NCBI GenBank assembly: GCA_902788315.1
Contig: CADAJS010000001.1
Span: 107,962-171,961 of the forward strand
Length of the DNA stretch: 64,000 nt
Source of the DNA: an uncultured Bacteroidales bacterium
Lineage (GTDB): Bacteria; Bacteroidota; Bacteroidia; Bacteroidales; Bacteroidaceae
Direction: 5' to 3'
Of this stretch, positions 54,996 to 64,000 are shown piece after piece. The notes beneath the pieces are model-generated. The model was not told the DNA's origin. It ran no database searches and saw nothing but the letters and a program-made list of their open reading frames with translations. The position numbers were made by a program, and so were the translations under genes. How positions within the stretch are numbered: position 1 is the stretch's first letter; every line of letters starts with the position of its first letter.

Positions 54996-55618
54996 TTCAC
55001 ATTAAACTTCAGCACTCTACGTTCCTCCAAGTAGCCCTCTATGCAGTCATCCACATGTACGGGCCCCACACCAGCAGGCGTACCGGTGAAAATGAGGTCG
55101 CCAGTCTTCAGGGTGAAAAAGGTGCTCACGTAACTCACGATTCGATCCACGCTGTGCAACATGTCGGCCGTGTGACCCCTCTGCACGGTGGTTCCATTGA
55201 TGTCCAGATGGAAGTGCAAATCTTGTATGCCGCCCTCACCGGCCACCTCTGCAAGTGCCACCCACTGCCCCACTGCCGCGCTGCCGTCGAACCCCTTGCA
55301 GAGATCCCAGGGCAAGCCCTCGCTGCGCAGCCGCTGCTGTACATCGCGGGCCGTGAAGTCGATGCCCAACGTCACTTCATCGTAATATCGATGGGCAAAC
55401 CGCTCAGGGATGCATTTCCCCAAATGGTTGATGCGCACCACCAACTCTGTCTCATAATCACAGCGCTCCGTGTGATGGGGCACAAAGAATGGCCTTCCTC
55501 CCGTCAGCAACGAAGAATCCGGTTTCGTGAATATCACCGGCTCCTCTCTTATTAATAACGAATCATGCAGTTCTTTATTGTGCTCCGCATAATTCATTCC
55601 TACTCCAATTATCTTCAT
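54992..55618 (-). CDS. Fumarylacetoacetate hydrolase-family protein
   Basis: 208 residues from ATG 55618 (MKIIGVGMNYAEHNKEL); a longer frame crosses the promoter. FVPHHTERCDYETELVVRIN contains the metal-binding Glu residues. LGIDFTARDVQQRLRSEGLPWDLCKGFDGSAAVG and LIFTGTPAGVGPVHVDD are FAH signatures. Members are hydrolases, isomerases or oxaloacetate/acylpyruvate decarboxylases. Here the gene is translationally coupled to porU, but no functional link is known. Confidence 0.9.
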   Translation of the reverse strand: MKIIGVGMNYAEHNKELHDSLLIREEPVIFTKPDSSLLTGGRPFFVPHHTERCDYETELVVRINHLGKCIPERFAHRYYDEVTLGIDFTARDVQQRLRSEGLPWDLCKGFDGSAAVGQWVALAEVAGEGGIQDLHFHLDINGTTVQRGHTADMLHSVDRIVSYVSTFFTLKTGDLIFTGTPAGVGPVHVDDCIEGYLEERRVLKFNVK

Positions 55619-55624
55619 ATCACG

Positions 55625-55745
55625 GACAAAGATAGTGCAAATGAGTGGAAAGACAAAAGAAAATCCCATTTTTATTTTGTCTTTCCCGAATGCAGCCTAT
55701 CCTCGAACAAAACTCAGAGATAGTGCAAATGAGTGGAAAGACAAA
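55625..55745 (-). promoter_or_regulatory. Promoter of FAH-porU-porV within an interspersed repeat
   Basis: Minus-strand TTTG (complement of 55654-55657), a 19-bp spacer, TATCTTTG (complement of 55627-55634), so close to the ATG that the leader is only a few bases. The block GATAGTGCAAATGAGTGGAA at 55631 recurs at 55719, 88 bp away. The family also includes 10629-10700 and 57798-57870. Confidence 0.65.
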
Positions 55746-55749
55746 AGAC

Positions 55750-55786
55750 TTAAGTTTCGGGAGCTCTTAACTCGCCATTTTACATT
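55750..55786. repeat. 37-bp direct repeat, copy 1
   Basis: Matches 60455-60491 with a single mismatch (core TTTCGGGAGCTCTTAACTCG). It lies between the FAH promoter and the 22-bp array at 55813. Confidence 0.85.
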
Positions 55787-55812
55787 ATTTCCCATGACGT
55801 GTTCCTGTGGAC

Positions 55813-55850
55813 TTTATCACGTGTGATAAACTCTTTTATCACGTGTATCA
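55813..55850 (+). repeat. 22-bp repeat with TTATCACGTGTGATAA palindrome
   Basis: Two units start at 55813 and 55835. The first core TTTATCACGTGTGATAAA is an almost perfect 18-bp palindrome; the second is slightly decayed. The gap 55619-55950 has no supported gene. Confidence 0.75.
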
Positions 55851-55954
55851 AAGACCATACGAGCCACGCAGCACGTTACGGGAGAAACAGCCACACGAAG
55901 CAAGGGCTGCAGAAACACGTTTTCCTCCGACCAAAGACACAATACCCACTCCAC

Positions 55955-55985
55955 AAAAAAGCCCCTCTGGACAATCCAGAGAGGC
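55955..55985 (-). terminator. Terminator of fur-purA
   Basis: Minus-strand 11-bp stem (55975-55985 with 55961-55971, one G-U) with a 3-base loop, followed by a run of six T, 32 bp after the purA stop. Confidence 0.88.
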
Positions 55986-56017
55986 TAAGTAAAAGCTACA
56001 TTCCTGTGCTGCAGGCG

Positions 56018-57289
<1,272 letters not shown>

Positions 57290-57312
57290 TATCTTATCTG
57301 TGATTATTATGT

Positions 57313-57789
57313 TTATAAACTGGTTTTCTTTGCTTTTCTTGCCCGCTGGGCACATTTCTTACACTCGCCGTTCAGGTATAGGATGGGCTGACGCACGCTG
57401 AAGAGGCGAGCCCTGACGGTGCCCAGATACTTGATCAGCTCAGGGCGCTCCAACCGACGTATCTCGCCGCACGTCTGGCAGACGAGGTAGGCACGGGGAA
57501 CTTTTGAAGTCAGCAACTCGTAGGATGCCGCACGTCCCAGCGCATGCTTGAGCAGGATACGGGCCGCCACGAACGTGTCAAGCGTATGGAAGAGCGTGGA
57601 ACGGCTGACACAGAACTGCGACTCACGCTCCATAAAGTCGGCCAGGTCCACCTGTGTGAATATGCCACCAAGACGACAGATGGCGCTCAGCACCTCCTGC
57701 CGTTCCGCAGTCTTGCGCATATTGTTGGCTTCCAGATATTCATTGAGCCCCTGCAACGCTTTCCTATATATTTCGTCGAACATGTCCAT
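57313..57789 (-). CDS. Fur-family regulator lacking the usual histidine cluster
   Basis: 158 residues from ATG 57789. Winged-helix domain: NNMRKTAERQEVLSAICRLGG, CVSRSTLFHTLDTFVAARIL. Two structural CxxC pairs are kept (VCQTCGEI and GECKKC). The H-H-x-H segment that precedes the first CxxC in typical Fur proteins reads KVPRAYLVCQTC here, so the regulatory metal site appears lost. Forms an operon with purA, an arrangement I recall from other Bacteroidales. It may respond to something other than iron, or bind DNA constitutively. Confidence 0.82.
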   Translation of the reverse strand: MDMFDEIYRKALQGLNEYLEANNMRKTAERQEVLSAICRLGGIFTQVDLADFMERESQFCVSRSTLFHTLDTFVAARILLKHALGRAASYELLTSKVPRAYLVCQTCGEIRRLERPELIKYLGTVRARLFSVRQPILYLNGECKKCAQRARKAKKTSL

Positions 57790-57797
57790 TCCAGCAT

Positions 57798-57870
57798 GCA
57801 AAGTTAGCGTAAATGAGTGAAACAACAAAGAGAAACGCCAGTTTTCTTTTGGCATTTCCGAGTGCAAGTC
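57798..57870 (-). promoter_or_regulatory. Promoter of fur-purA within an interspersed repeat
   Basis: Minus-strand TTTG (complement of 57826-57829), a 19-bp spacer, TAACTTTG (complement of 57799-57806). The upstream block ending CCGAGTGCAAGT is shared with 10629-10700 and, in part, 55625-55695. Confidence 0.7.
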
Positions 57871-57917
57871 CTTCTTCACCCACAGAGAGCGAAAGGAAAA
57901 CCTCAATCTCTATCTGT

Positions 57918-58487
57918 TCACGAATCTGCGCTATCCATCTTGCTCAAGGCGGCATGGATAGCCTTCCGCAACGGAAGTCCGGCCTGAGGCAGAAGGGCAT
58001 CGGCCTGGTCGCGCAACTCGAGCAACGAGCGCTCATGGAACTGGATGCCCTGGGAGAGCAGACGGGCTGCGATAAGAAATCCGCACAGTTGGCGCATGGG
58101 ATGCTCGCTGGCAATCCACTGGAATGCCACTTCGGCAGCCCATGGTTCGCGGACCAGAAGGTACATCACACAGGTCTGTGCCACCTCGGCCGTAGGCATC
58201 TCCTCCACCCAAATGTCGGCCATCTCGGGCAGGAACTCGGCTTGGGGCATGAGCATCGGAGCCAGCAATTTGCTCTCGCGGATGTTTTCGTTCCACAACC
58301 GCTGCGCTAAGCGCCGGCTGGCAGGAAACTCACGGGCAATGGACTCCAGGCGTGGCAGCTCCACGCCGAATACTATCTTGTAGGGCATGCCCACCTCGCG
58401 CATTCGGGCCGAAAGCACGCCATTCATAGCAGAACGGAGGCTGGCATGAATCTCACGCAGCAGGTCGTCAAGGGTAGTTTCGTTCAT
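57918..58487 (-). CDS. HEAT-repeat protein, DNA alkylation repair (AlkD)-like
   Basis: 189 all-helical residues: LLREIHASLRSAMNGVLSARMREVG, ELPRLESIAREFPASRRLAQRLW and WAAEVAFQWIASEHPMRQLCGF fit the helical-repeat AlkD-like family, though shorter than the ~230 of true AlkD. Catalytic Asp/Trp positions cannot be assigned with confidence. The start overlaps the stop of the dipeptidyl peptidase gene (ATGA). Confidence 0.65.
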   Translation of the reverse strand: MNETTLDDLLREIHASLRSAMNGVLSARMREVGMPYKIVFGVELPRLESIAREFPASRRLAQRLWNENIRESKLLAPMLMPQAEFLPEMADIWVEEMPTAEVAQTCVMYLLVREPWAAEVAFQWIASEHPMRQLCGFLIAARLLSQGIQFHERSLLELRDQADALLPQAGLPLRKAIHAALSKMDSADS

Positions 58488-60445
58488 AGTGTGGCATAAT
58501 CACGACTATAGCGCAGCATCTGTTCGGCATAGCTCTCGTCATAGTCAACATGAATGGATATAATCTGCCCACTTTCGTCGCGGCAGGGGGTATAGCGGGG
58601 ATTGATGAAACCCTTGTAGGGAGCCAGGTCGAGGCGACGGTAACGCTGGAGCACTTCGGCATGGAGAGTAGGGTTGATCGCCACGCCGTAGGTCTCCACC
58701 AGCTGACGGGCAGCGGCATAATCGCCCGAGCTCTTGATGCGCTGTACCTCGGCCAGCAACGCGGCGAAGGCTTCGCGCAGCCGACCATAATCCGTCACAC
58801 GGACGTAGGTCTTCCCGTTACACATCTCCAAGCTCACCGCCTCGGAATAGTGGGCAAGCGTCCAACGGGCGATGAGCGCACGATTGCGCATGTGTGCTTC
58901 CTCTATCTGATGGCCAAGTTCGATGCGCACCAGCTGAGTGAGCAGCCCGTTCATCATATAGCTGTAATACTGTGCTTTGTATGCCTCAGCATCTGGCAGG
59001 AGTCCCAGCTCGAGCATCTTGGCATCAGCCAGGTAATAGAGAGCGAAAAGATCGGCACGCGCCTCCTCGATGGTGCTGCCATAGGCTTTAAGCGAATCGG
59101 GGTCTGTACCGGGAAGCATACGCCCGCTCCCATGGCCGAGACACTCGTGGAGATCGGTATGGAGATCATCGCAGAGACTGCCGTAACGGTTTATCAGCTC
59201 ACGCGTATCGGCATCGATGACAAACTCCTCGCGGAAGCCATTGCCCTTGGCGGCTTCGTCATAGGCATGCGTGAGGTTCCCGATGGTCACGCTCTTGCTT
59301 CCGTGTTCAGCACGTACCCAGTTGCTGTTAGGCAGATTAATCCCGATGGCACTGCTGGGATAAAGGTCGCCACCGAGAATAACCGCATTGATCACTTTGG
59401 CTGAAACCCCTTTCACTCTTTCCTTCCGGAAACGAGCGTCCACCGGCGAATGGTCTTCGAACCACTGGGCATTCTCGCTGAGGGTGGCGGCACGGCGAGT
59501 GGCTTCGCGGTCAACGAAACTCGCATAGCCCTCCCAACTGGCTTTCAGGCCCAGCGGGTCGCCATAGACTTCGGTAAATCCATTCGTAAAGTCCACCTCG
59601 CCCTGTGTTTCGTTCACCCAGAGGATCGTGTATTCGTCGAAGGTCTTCAGGTCGCCCGTACGATAGAAGTCCACAAGACGACGGATGACAGCGGCCTGCT
59701 GTTCATTCTCGGCAATAGGCAGTGCTGCCTCCAGTTCCGCAATGATATGGTCGATGGCGGCTCCGTAGCGACCTCCACTCCGCCACACATCTTCATACAA
59801 CTGGCCGTTCCGCCGGATAAGCGTACTATTGAGTCCGTACATCACGGGGCGTTCCGGGTCGGGTGCCTGCGCTTTCATCCGTGCATAGAAATCCTCCGCT
59901 TCGGCCTGTTTCACGTCGGGAGCATAGTAATTGCATGCCGAGGTGAGCAGGAGGTCAGCGCCCTCTGCCTGATTCACGCGCTTGGGGAGCACGTCGGGGT
60001 CGAAAATAACAGGGAAAAGCTCAGCCATCATCGCCTCGACATTCTGCCCGGCGGAAAGCGGAAGCGACGATTCGTCGCACATCAAGACGGCTTCGCGCAG
60101 GAACGTCGGAGAGAATGCGGGCTGGAATTTCTGGCTACCATAATGGTGATGGATGCCGTTGCTGAACCATACTCGCTTGAGATATACGTCGAAAGCGCGA
60201 AAGTCGTCACTCTCGCGCTCGCCCTTGTATTGGACATATACGGCCTCCAGCATCCGGCGGATGCGCAGGTTGTAACGGCAGTTCTGATCCCACAGGATGT
60301 CCCGCCCCCAGAGTGCCGCCTCACTCAGATGATAGAGCAGGACTTGCTGGCGGAGTGTCAGGCGCTCAAAGCCTGGCACACGATAGCGCAACATCTGCAG
60401 GTCGGCAAAGCGCTCATCGCTGTAGATGAAATGTTCCGCAGCCAA
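58484..60445 (-). CDS. Dipeptidyl peptidase III (peptidase M49)
   Basis: 653 residues. LHECLGHGSGRMLPG (about residue 450) is the HExxGH zinc motif with its one-residue insertion, and EEARADLFALYYLAD brings the second Glu. FSNGIHHHYG and other M49 blocks are present. A TTG must serve as start because a stop precedes it directly. The signal or lipoprotein leader seen in some Bacteroides homologues is missing, and a 37-bp repeat begins 10 bp upstream, so the 5' end may have been rearranged. Cytosolic release of dipeptides is likely. Confidence 0.88.
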   Translation of the reverse strand: MAAEHFIYSDERFADLQMLRYRVPGFERLTLRQQVLLYHLSEAALWGRDILWDQNCRYNLRIRRMLEAVYVQYKGERESDDFRAFDVYLKRVWFSNGIHHHYGSQKFQPAFSPTFLREAVLMCDESSLPLSAGQNVEAMMAELFPVIFDPDVLPKRVNQAEGADLLLTSACNYYAPDVKQAEAEDFYARMKAQAPDPERPVMYGLNSTLIRRNGQLYEDVWRSGGRYGAAIDHIIAELEAALPIAENEQQAAVIRRLVDFYRTGDLKTFDEYTILWVNETQGEVDFTNGFTEVYGDPLGLKASWEGYASFVDREATRRAATLSENAQWFEDHSPVDARFRKERVKGVSAKVINAVILGGDLYPSSAIGINLPNSNWVRAEHGSKSVTIGNLTHAYDEAAKGNGFREEFVIDADTRELINRYGSLCDDLHTDLHECLGHGSGRMLPGTDPDSLKAYGSTIEEARADLFALYYLADAKMLELGLLPDAEAYKAQYYSYMMNGLLTQLVRIELGHQIEEAHMRNRALIARWTLAHYSEAVSLEMCNGKTYVRVTDYGRLREAFAALLAEVQRIKSSGDYAAARQLVETYGVAINPTLHAEVLQRYRRLDLAPYKGFINPRYTPCRDESGQIISIHVDYDESYAEQMLRYSRDYATL

Positions 60446-60454
60446 TTATATTAT

Positions 60455-60491
60455 TTAAGTTTCGGGAGTTCTTAACTCGCCATTTTACATT
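60455..60491. repeat. 37-bp direct repeat, copy 2
   Basis: Matches 55750-55786 with one mismatch. It lies immediately upstream of the dipeptidyl peptidase gene, in the same orientation relative to a minus-strand gene as copy 1. Confidence 0.85.
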
Positions 60492-60508
60492 GATATAATT
60501 CACAGATT

Positions 60509-60723
60509 GAAGTTTCGGGAGTCCGGATTCCGTGGTAGTATCCGGTTCGGGCTGGGTGGTTCTTCTTCCGCCCACTTTTCGGGCGATGACAGCGGGCAGA
60601 CGGCATGCCTGATTCTCAGGGCTTCCAACTCCACCCCTCGACGGAGCACGCTCCTCCTGCCGATGGAGCACGCTCTTTGGGGACAGCCCGCATGCTTTTC
60701 TTCGATGTCACTCCCGAAACTTC
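60509..60723. mobile_element. Possible MITE-like segment with 14-bp inverted ends
   Basis: GAAGTTTCGGGAGT at 60509-60522 and its exact reverse complement at 60710-60723 enclose 215 bp that contain a 22-bp tandem array and no gene. No target duplication is obvious. Confidence 0.45.
60643..60686 (+). repeat. 22-bp tandem repeat with GGAGCACGCTC core
   Basis: Units at 60643 and 60665, with a degenerate unit before them. Same consensus as the arrays at 19748 and (reversed) 42492. Confidence 0.75.
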
Positions 60724-60743
60724 GGTCATATTATAGTATAGCG

Positions 60744-60778
60744 CAGGCGGTCGACGCACAAAGTGTGACGACCGCCTG
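60744..60778 (-). terminator. Hairpin after the short AraC-type gene
   Basis: 10-bp stem CAGGCGGTCG/CGACCGCCTG (60744-60753 with 60769-60778), 6 bp after the stop codon. No T-run follows on the minus strand, so it is a weak terminator or an mRNA end stabiliser. Confidence 0.4.
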
Positions 60779-60784
60779 TGTACC

Positions 60785-61273
60785 CTACGCTTCGACTTTG
60801 GCTTTCCGCGCCTGCGCTGATTTCTGCTTCTCGCGACGTTTCTCCATCTTGCCCTTCAGCTCCTGGGCATTGGCCTCACGAAACTCGCGCGGGCTCGTGC
60901 CCGTTCGCTTGTAGAAAGCTGCATAGAAAGACTGGCGGTTCGCGAAGCCTACCGCCATGGCAATCTCTTCCATGGTCATGTCTTCGTTATGCCTGTCCTT
61001 GAGCATATACATAGCTTCCTTGATGCGGAACTCATTAACCATCTGCGAATAGTTGTCCTGGAAGCGCAGATTGATAACCGCACTGATGTATCGGGTGTTC
61101 GTGCCTAACTCATCAGCCAGTTTCTGAGCTGAGTATTCCGGGTCACGATACTTTTTCTCGACAATGAACTTCGCCATTATCTGCTGGTAGAGTTCCTCCA
61201 CCACCTTGGGGCTTAACAAGGTGCGATACAGTGGGGCTTTCACCTTCTTCTCCGTCAGATTGTACTTCGACAT
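60785..61273 (-). CDS. Small AraC-type DNA-binding protein
   Basis: 162 residues. After ~45 residues comes an AraC-type DNA-binding domain: SAQKLADELGTNTRYISAVINLRF, then MTMEEIAMAVGFANRQSFYAAFYKRTGTSPREFR. No separate sensor domain. The C-terminus is a Lys/Arg-rich tail. In Bacteroidetes such domains also end hybrid two-component sensors, but here the protein stands alone. Targets unknown; the adjacent SbcC-like gene is one candidate. Confidence 0.8.
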   Translation of the reverse strand: MSKYNLTEKKVKAPLYRTLLSPKVVEELYQQIMAKFIVEKKYRDPEYSAQKLADELGTNTRYISAVINLRFQDNYSQMVNEFRIKEAMYMLKDRHNEDMTMEEIAMAVGFANRQSFYAAFYKRTGTSPREFREANAQELKGKMEKRREKQKSAQARKAKVEA

Positions 61274-61334
61274 AATGCAATCAATTCTCCTTAGTTTTGT
61301 TTAGTTTAATAATAGATTTAGTGCTTAGCTAGTG

Positions 61335-61342
61335 CAAAGTTA
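61335..61342 (-). promoter_or_regulatory. -7 promoter element of the small AraC-type gene
   Basis: Minus-strand TAACTTTG within the dyad GTGCTAACTTTGCAC, 62 bp before the ATG; the overlapping dyad could be an operator. Confidence 0.45.
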
Positions 61343-61448
61343 GCACTTTTTTGTCGATTTCTATTACTTTTCCTCAAAAAAAAGTCACAAAACTTCTGTT
61401 TTTACATTAATTGGACGAAGAAGATGCCATCAGAATACCAAAAAGATG

Positions 61449-64000
61449 TCAAGCGAGAGGCTCCGACGGAGTCTTTGTTGCCTTTTCGTGTTCTTCGAGT
61501 GCGATGGTGAAGCGAGCTATCTGTAACATTATTTCAGTGCGTTTTTCCTCGAGGTCCTCACGCTGCGAAATGATGGAGGCCTGCATCTCGTCTTCATTCA
61601 CATGATTGCGCCCGCCTTCGGCTTGCAGTGCCACGAGGCGGCTGTTCAGCCCATCGACGCGTGCCTGGCAGAGCGCGAAGTCAAGATGTACTCGCCTGAG
61701 CTGTTCGCGCAGAGCGTTCCAGTCCTTACCTTCCGAGAAGACATCCTCGAGTTCCGCATACTGTACTGGCGGATTGTGCAGGTTGAAATTATGTATCCAG
61801 TGGTCCAGCACACTGCGCTCCCGAGCGAGGTCGGCCGCAATCTGCTCGTCCATCTGGGCATAGTTTTCCTCCCTCCCGCGTATGTGCTCCACTTCGTTCT
61901 GCATTGCCTGAGTGGTCTTTCGCTCCGCCTCCTCGGCCTGGAAGGTGTTTTCCTTTTCGGCGTATGCTTGTGCAAAGAGCATCTTGGCCTCGGTCTGCCC
62001 CACCACTCGCTCAAATGTGTTGCGGTTCTCATCGATGGACGAACGGCATGTCTCCATGCGACTGTTCAGCGCGTCGATCATGACATGCACCTGTTGATGC
62101 AGTTCCTTCTCGTTCTGCAGAACGAACTCCTGTGCACTGAGCTGCAGTTGTGCATCGGCTATCTGGCGGTTCACTTCGGTCCATCGTGCCAGCAGTTGCT
62201 GCACACGGCCCTTCACGCCTTCGCGACTTGCCTTCCATGCATTCAGCCACTCGGGGATGGTAATCAGTTTGTCCAGAGCGCTGTATGCCTGACTGTAATG
62301 ACGGTTTGCTGCATCCAGCTGCTGTTGGATACGGTCCACCTGCCCGGCCATGACCTGACATCCAGTATTCACCTCGTTAAGTCGGGTGCCGAGTTCGTTC
62401 TTGCGCTGTTCGAGACGTTGCAATTTCTCGGTCAGTTCGTTGATGGAGTCACGATGGAAGTTGAACCGCTCCAGATCCTTCTGTGCCGTGTCAGCATCGC
62501 GTGCGGTATTCTCTATGAGCTGGCGAAGCATGGCCTGACGTGCCTCGAGGTTAGTAGTCGGAGAGCAGTCGAGGAACGTACGGTCGAGGCTGGAATAGAC
62601 GCGCCACTCGCGCACGTCCTCGGACTGCCGTTGGCGCAAGGTGCTCAACAGCCCCTCCTCCACCTGCCGTCGTCCCTGGCATTCAGCCAGTTCGAGACGA
62701 AGACGCATGAGCGTCTCCTGCTGATTCTTGGCCTCGACGGCAAGATGTTCATAGTCCGACTTGAACTCGCCGATGAGCTTGCTCTGTTCGAGCATGCTGT
62801 CACTGTGATATGGATGGTGAGTGGCGCCGCACACAGAGCAGCTGACCCCCTCACGCAGGTCGCTGCGAAGCTGGATGACATTCTGGCTCTTGCTGAGCAT
62901 ATAGGTGTATTCCTTCTCGTGGCAGAGACGCTGGAGGCGTGCCGACTCGGCCTCGAGCGTGCGTATGCTGGCCTCCGTGTGTTCGATATGCAGGCTAAGG
63001 TCGTGGAGCGTCTGGGTGTGTTCCTCTATGAGGGTGTATCCGATGGATATTCTGTTCCAAAGCGACTGGGCCGACGTGAGCATCTGCAGACGGCTCTTGA
63101 GCGACATGGCGCGTTCGAGCAGCTTGCCAGTGGTCTGCCCCTGGATGGAGACTCGCTGACGGTTGATTTCCTCGTTGGCCGAGTCTATATCGGCCGTCAC
63201 GTCGCGGAATTCGGAAAACAGTCGGCGCAGGAGTTCGTTCTCCTCGTCCTGCTTGCGACCGGCCTCGGCCTGGCGCTGACGAAGTTCCTCCTGGCTGAGC
63301 TCGATTTCCTGCAAGCGCTCGAGGCGCAGCAGCACAGCCTCGCCATGCTCCAGCATGTGTTCGTGCATCTCGATGCCCTGACGTTCGGCACGCAGTGCAT
63401 CTATCCGATGGGAAATCTGCTCTACATTGGACGTATGTTCACGCATTGAGCCCTCGAGCGAGTTCTGTTGTTCCACGGCCTGCTCCACCCGCTGCCGCAG
63501 ATGGGCAATTTCACATTCGAGCGTATTATTCGCAGCCCTGAGTTCCAGTCCCTGGAAGACCCGCTCGTTGGTCTGATAGCAGAGGGTCTCAGCCTGTTGC
63601 CTGCGTTCGGATGCCTGCTGCTGTACCTTTTGCTGTATGCCCCACGCCTCGATCTGGTCCTTTGCCTCCTGTTCCAGCGATTGCCGGTTTCGGCGGTTCT
63701 GTGCCGCAGCACGCTCCAGAAGGCGCAAGCGCAGGAAGGTGGGCTGCACGGCCTCGAATGACTCGAAGCGACGCAGGGCATTCTCGTCGTCAATCAGGGA
63801 TGACATCTGCTTGTTGAGTTCATAGAGGCGCACCTTCTCCTGACCGAGGGTGAGCTGCACCTCGTTGTAGCGCCTCAGCCATTCCTGCTGCCGGCGCAGG
63901 CGGTCGAGGCTTTCCTCGACGTTAGCCAGTTTGGTCTCGGCCAAGCGCCGTGCCTCCAACGTGCGGCTCAGTTGCTGAGGATTCATCACACTGGCACTTC
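61449..64000 (-). CDS. SbcC-like coiled-coil protein, partial and lacking the C-terminal ATPase lobe
   Basis: At least 850 residues, open at the window edge. Almost entirely coiled coil, interrupted near residue 387 by SCSVCGATHHPYH, a CxxC zinc-hook motif as in SbcC/Rad50. The N-terminal Walker A lobe must lie outside the window. The C-terminal side runs ~460 residues past the hook and stops at EEHEKATKTPSEPLA, before any ABC signature (LSGGE) or Walker B (LDEGFGTLD) expected in SbcC. The DNA from 61448 to 61274 does not encode the missing part. It looks 3'-truncated and probably unable to form a working nuclease ATPase. Confidence 0.7.
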   Translation of the reverse strand, partial: SASVMNPQQLSRTLEARRLAETKLANVEESLDRLRRQQEWLRRYNEVQLTLGQEKVRLYELNKQMSSLIDDENALRRFESFEAVQPTFLRLRLLERAAAQNRRNRQSLEQEAKDQIEAWGIQQKVQQQASERRQQAETLCYQTNERVFQGLELRAANNTLECEIAHLRQRVEQAVEQQNSLEGSMREHTSNVEQISHRIDALRAERQGIEMHEHMLEHGEAVLLRLERLQEIELSQEELRQRQAEAGRKQDEENELLRRLFSEFRDVTADIDSANEEINRQRVSIQGQTTGKLLERAMSLKSRLQMLTSAQSLWNRISIGYTLIEEHTQTLHDLSLHIEHTEASIRTLEAESARLQRLCHEKEYTYMLSKSQNVIQLRSDLREGVSCSVCGATHHPYHSDSMLEQSKLIGEFKSDYEHLAVEAKNQQETLMRLRLELAECQGRRQVEEGLLSTLRQRQSEDVREWRVYSSLDRTFLDCSPTTNLEARQAMLRQLIENTARDADTAQKDLERFNFHRDSINELTEKLQRLEQRKNELGTRLNEVNTGCQVMAGQVDRIQQQLDAANRHYSQAYSALDKLITIPEWLNAWKASREGVKGRVQQLLARWTEVNRQIADAQLQLSAQEFVLQNEKELHQQVHVMIDALNSRMETCRSSIDENRNTFERVVGQTEAKMLFAQAYAEKENTFQAEEAERKTTQAMQNEVEHIRGREENYAQMDEQIAADLARERSVLDHWIHNFNLHNPPVQYAELEDVFSEGKDWNALREQLRRVHLDFALCQARVDGLNSRLVALQAEGGRNHVNEDEMQASIISQREDLEEKRTEIMLQIARFTIALEEHEKATKTPSEPLA

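Overview
This window looks like chromosome from a Bacteroidales bacterium, most likely a Prevotella-like member of the Prevotellaceae, with GC content clearly above 50 % in most genes. The evidence is: many promoters of the Bacteroidetes type (TAnnTTTG at -7, often TTTG about 19-20 bp upstream); a type IX secretion sortase and its channel partner (porU/porV); several secreted proteins with type IX-like C-terminal tails; GH43 and GH95 polysaccharide hydrolases; and weak or absent Shine-Dalgarno sequences. No rRNA, integrase, transposase or CRISPR array is visible.

Layout. 1-5.7 kb: the 3' part of a large mosaic surface protein, a GH43 glycosidase, and a toxin-antitoxin pair whose toxin is broken. 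5.8-10.6 kb (minus): a three-gene unit ending in a GH95 fucosidase. 11.0-16.2 kb: a hexuronate operon (transporter, SDR fructuronate reductase, uxuA, uxaC). 16.5-22.6 kb: a DUF362 lipoprotein, a small monooxygenase-like protein, a CDF transporter, an AraC regulator, a glutathione-peroxidase-like protein and a ZIP transporter, with remnants of an amidohydrolase, a rubredoxin and a probable polysaccharide pyruvyl transferase between them. 23-27.5 kb (minus): two M6 metalloproteases. 27.6 kb: tRNA-Ala. 28.4-37.8 kb (minus): ACT protein, two phenylacetate-CoA ligases, aminotransferase, iorB, iorA, Na+ symporter and porin, which together suggest interconversion of aromatic 2-oxo acids and arylacetates. 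38.1-45.6 kb (plus): mtn-luxS, two EamA exporters, tRNA-Ser, a phosphoesterase, a metal permease with an HMA tail, gdhA and a TPR peptide. 45.7-49.9 kb: a Phe/Tyr biosynthesis operon (pheA, aminotransferase, DAHP synthase-chorismate mutase, tyrA) preceded by a Phe/Tyr-rich leader peptide and a classical attenuator. 50.0-55.6 kb (minus): FAH-family protein, porU, porV. 56.0-60.4 kb (minus): fur-like gene with purA, then dipeptidyl peptidase III with a HEAT-repeat DNA-repair-like protein. 60.8-64 kb: a short AraC-type regulator and the 3' part of an SbcC-like gene that lacks its C-terminal ATPase lobe.

Two signals stand out. One is the complete attenuator of the aromatic amino acid operon, in which leader peptide, antiterminator and terminator can all be read base by base. 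The other is a group of seven intergenic arrays, each with a different palindromic core but all built on the same 22-bp period. One of them sits inside a 215-bp segment bounded by 14-bp inverted repeats. Five genes or gene pieces in the window are decayed, so this stretch appears to be losing accessory functions.
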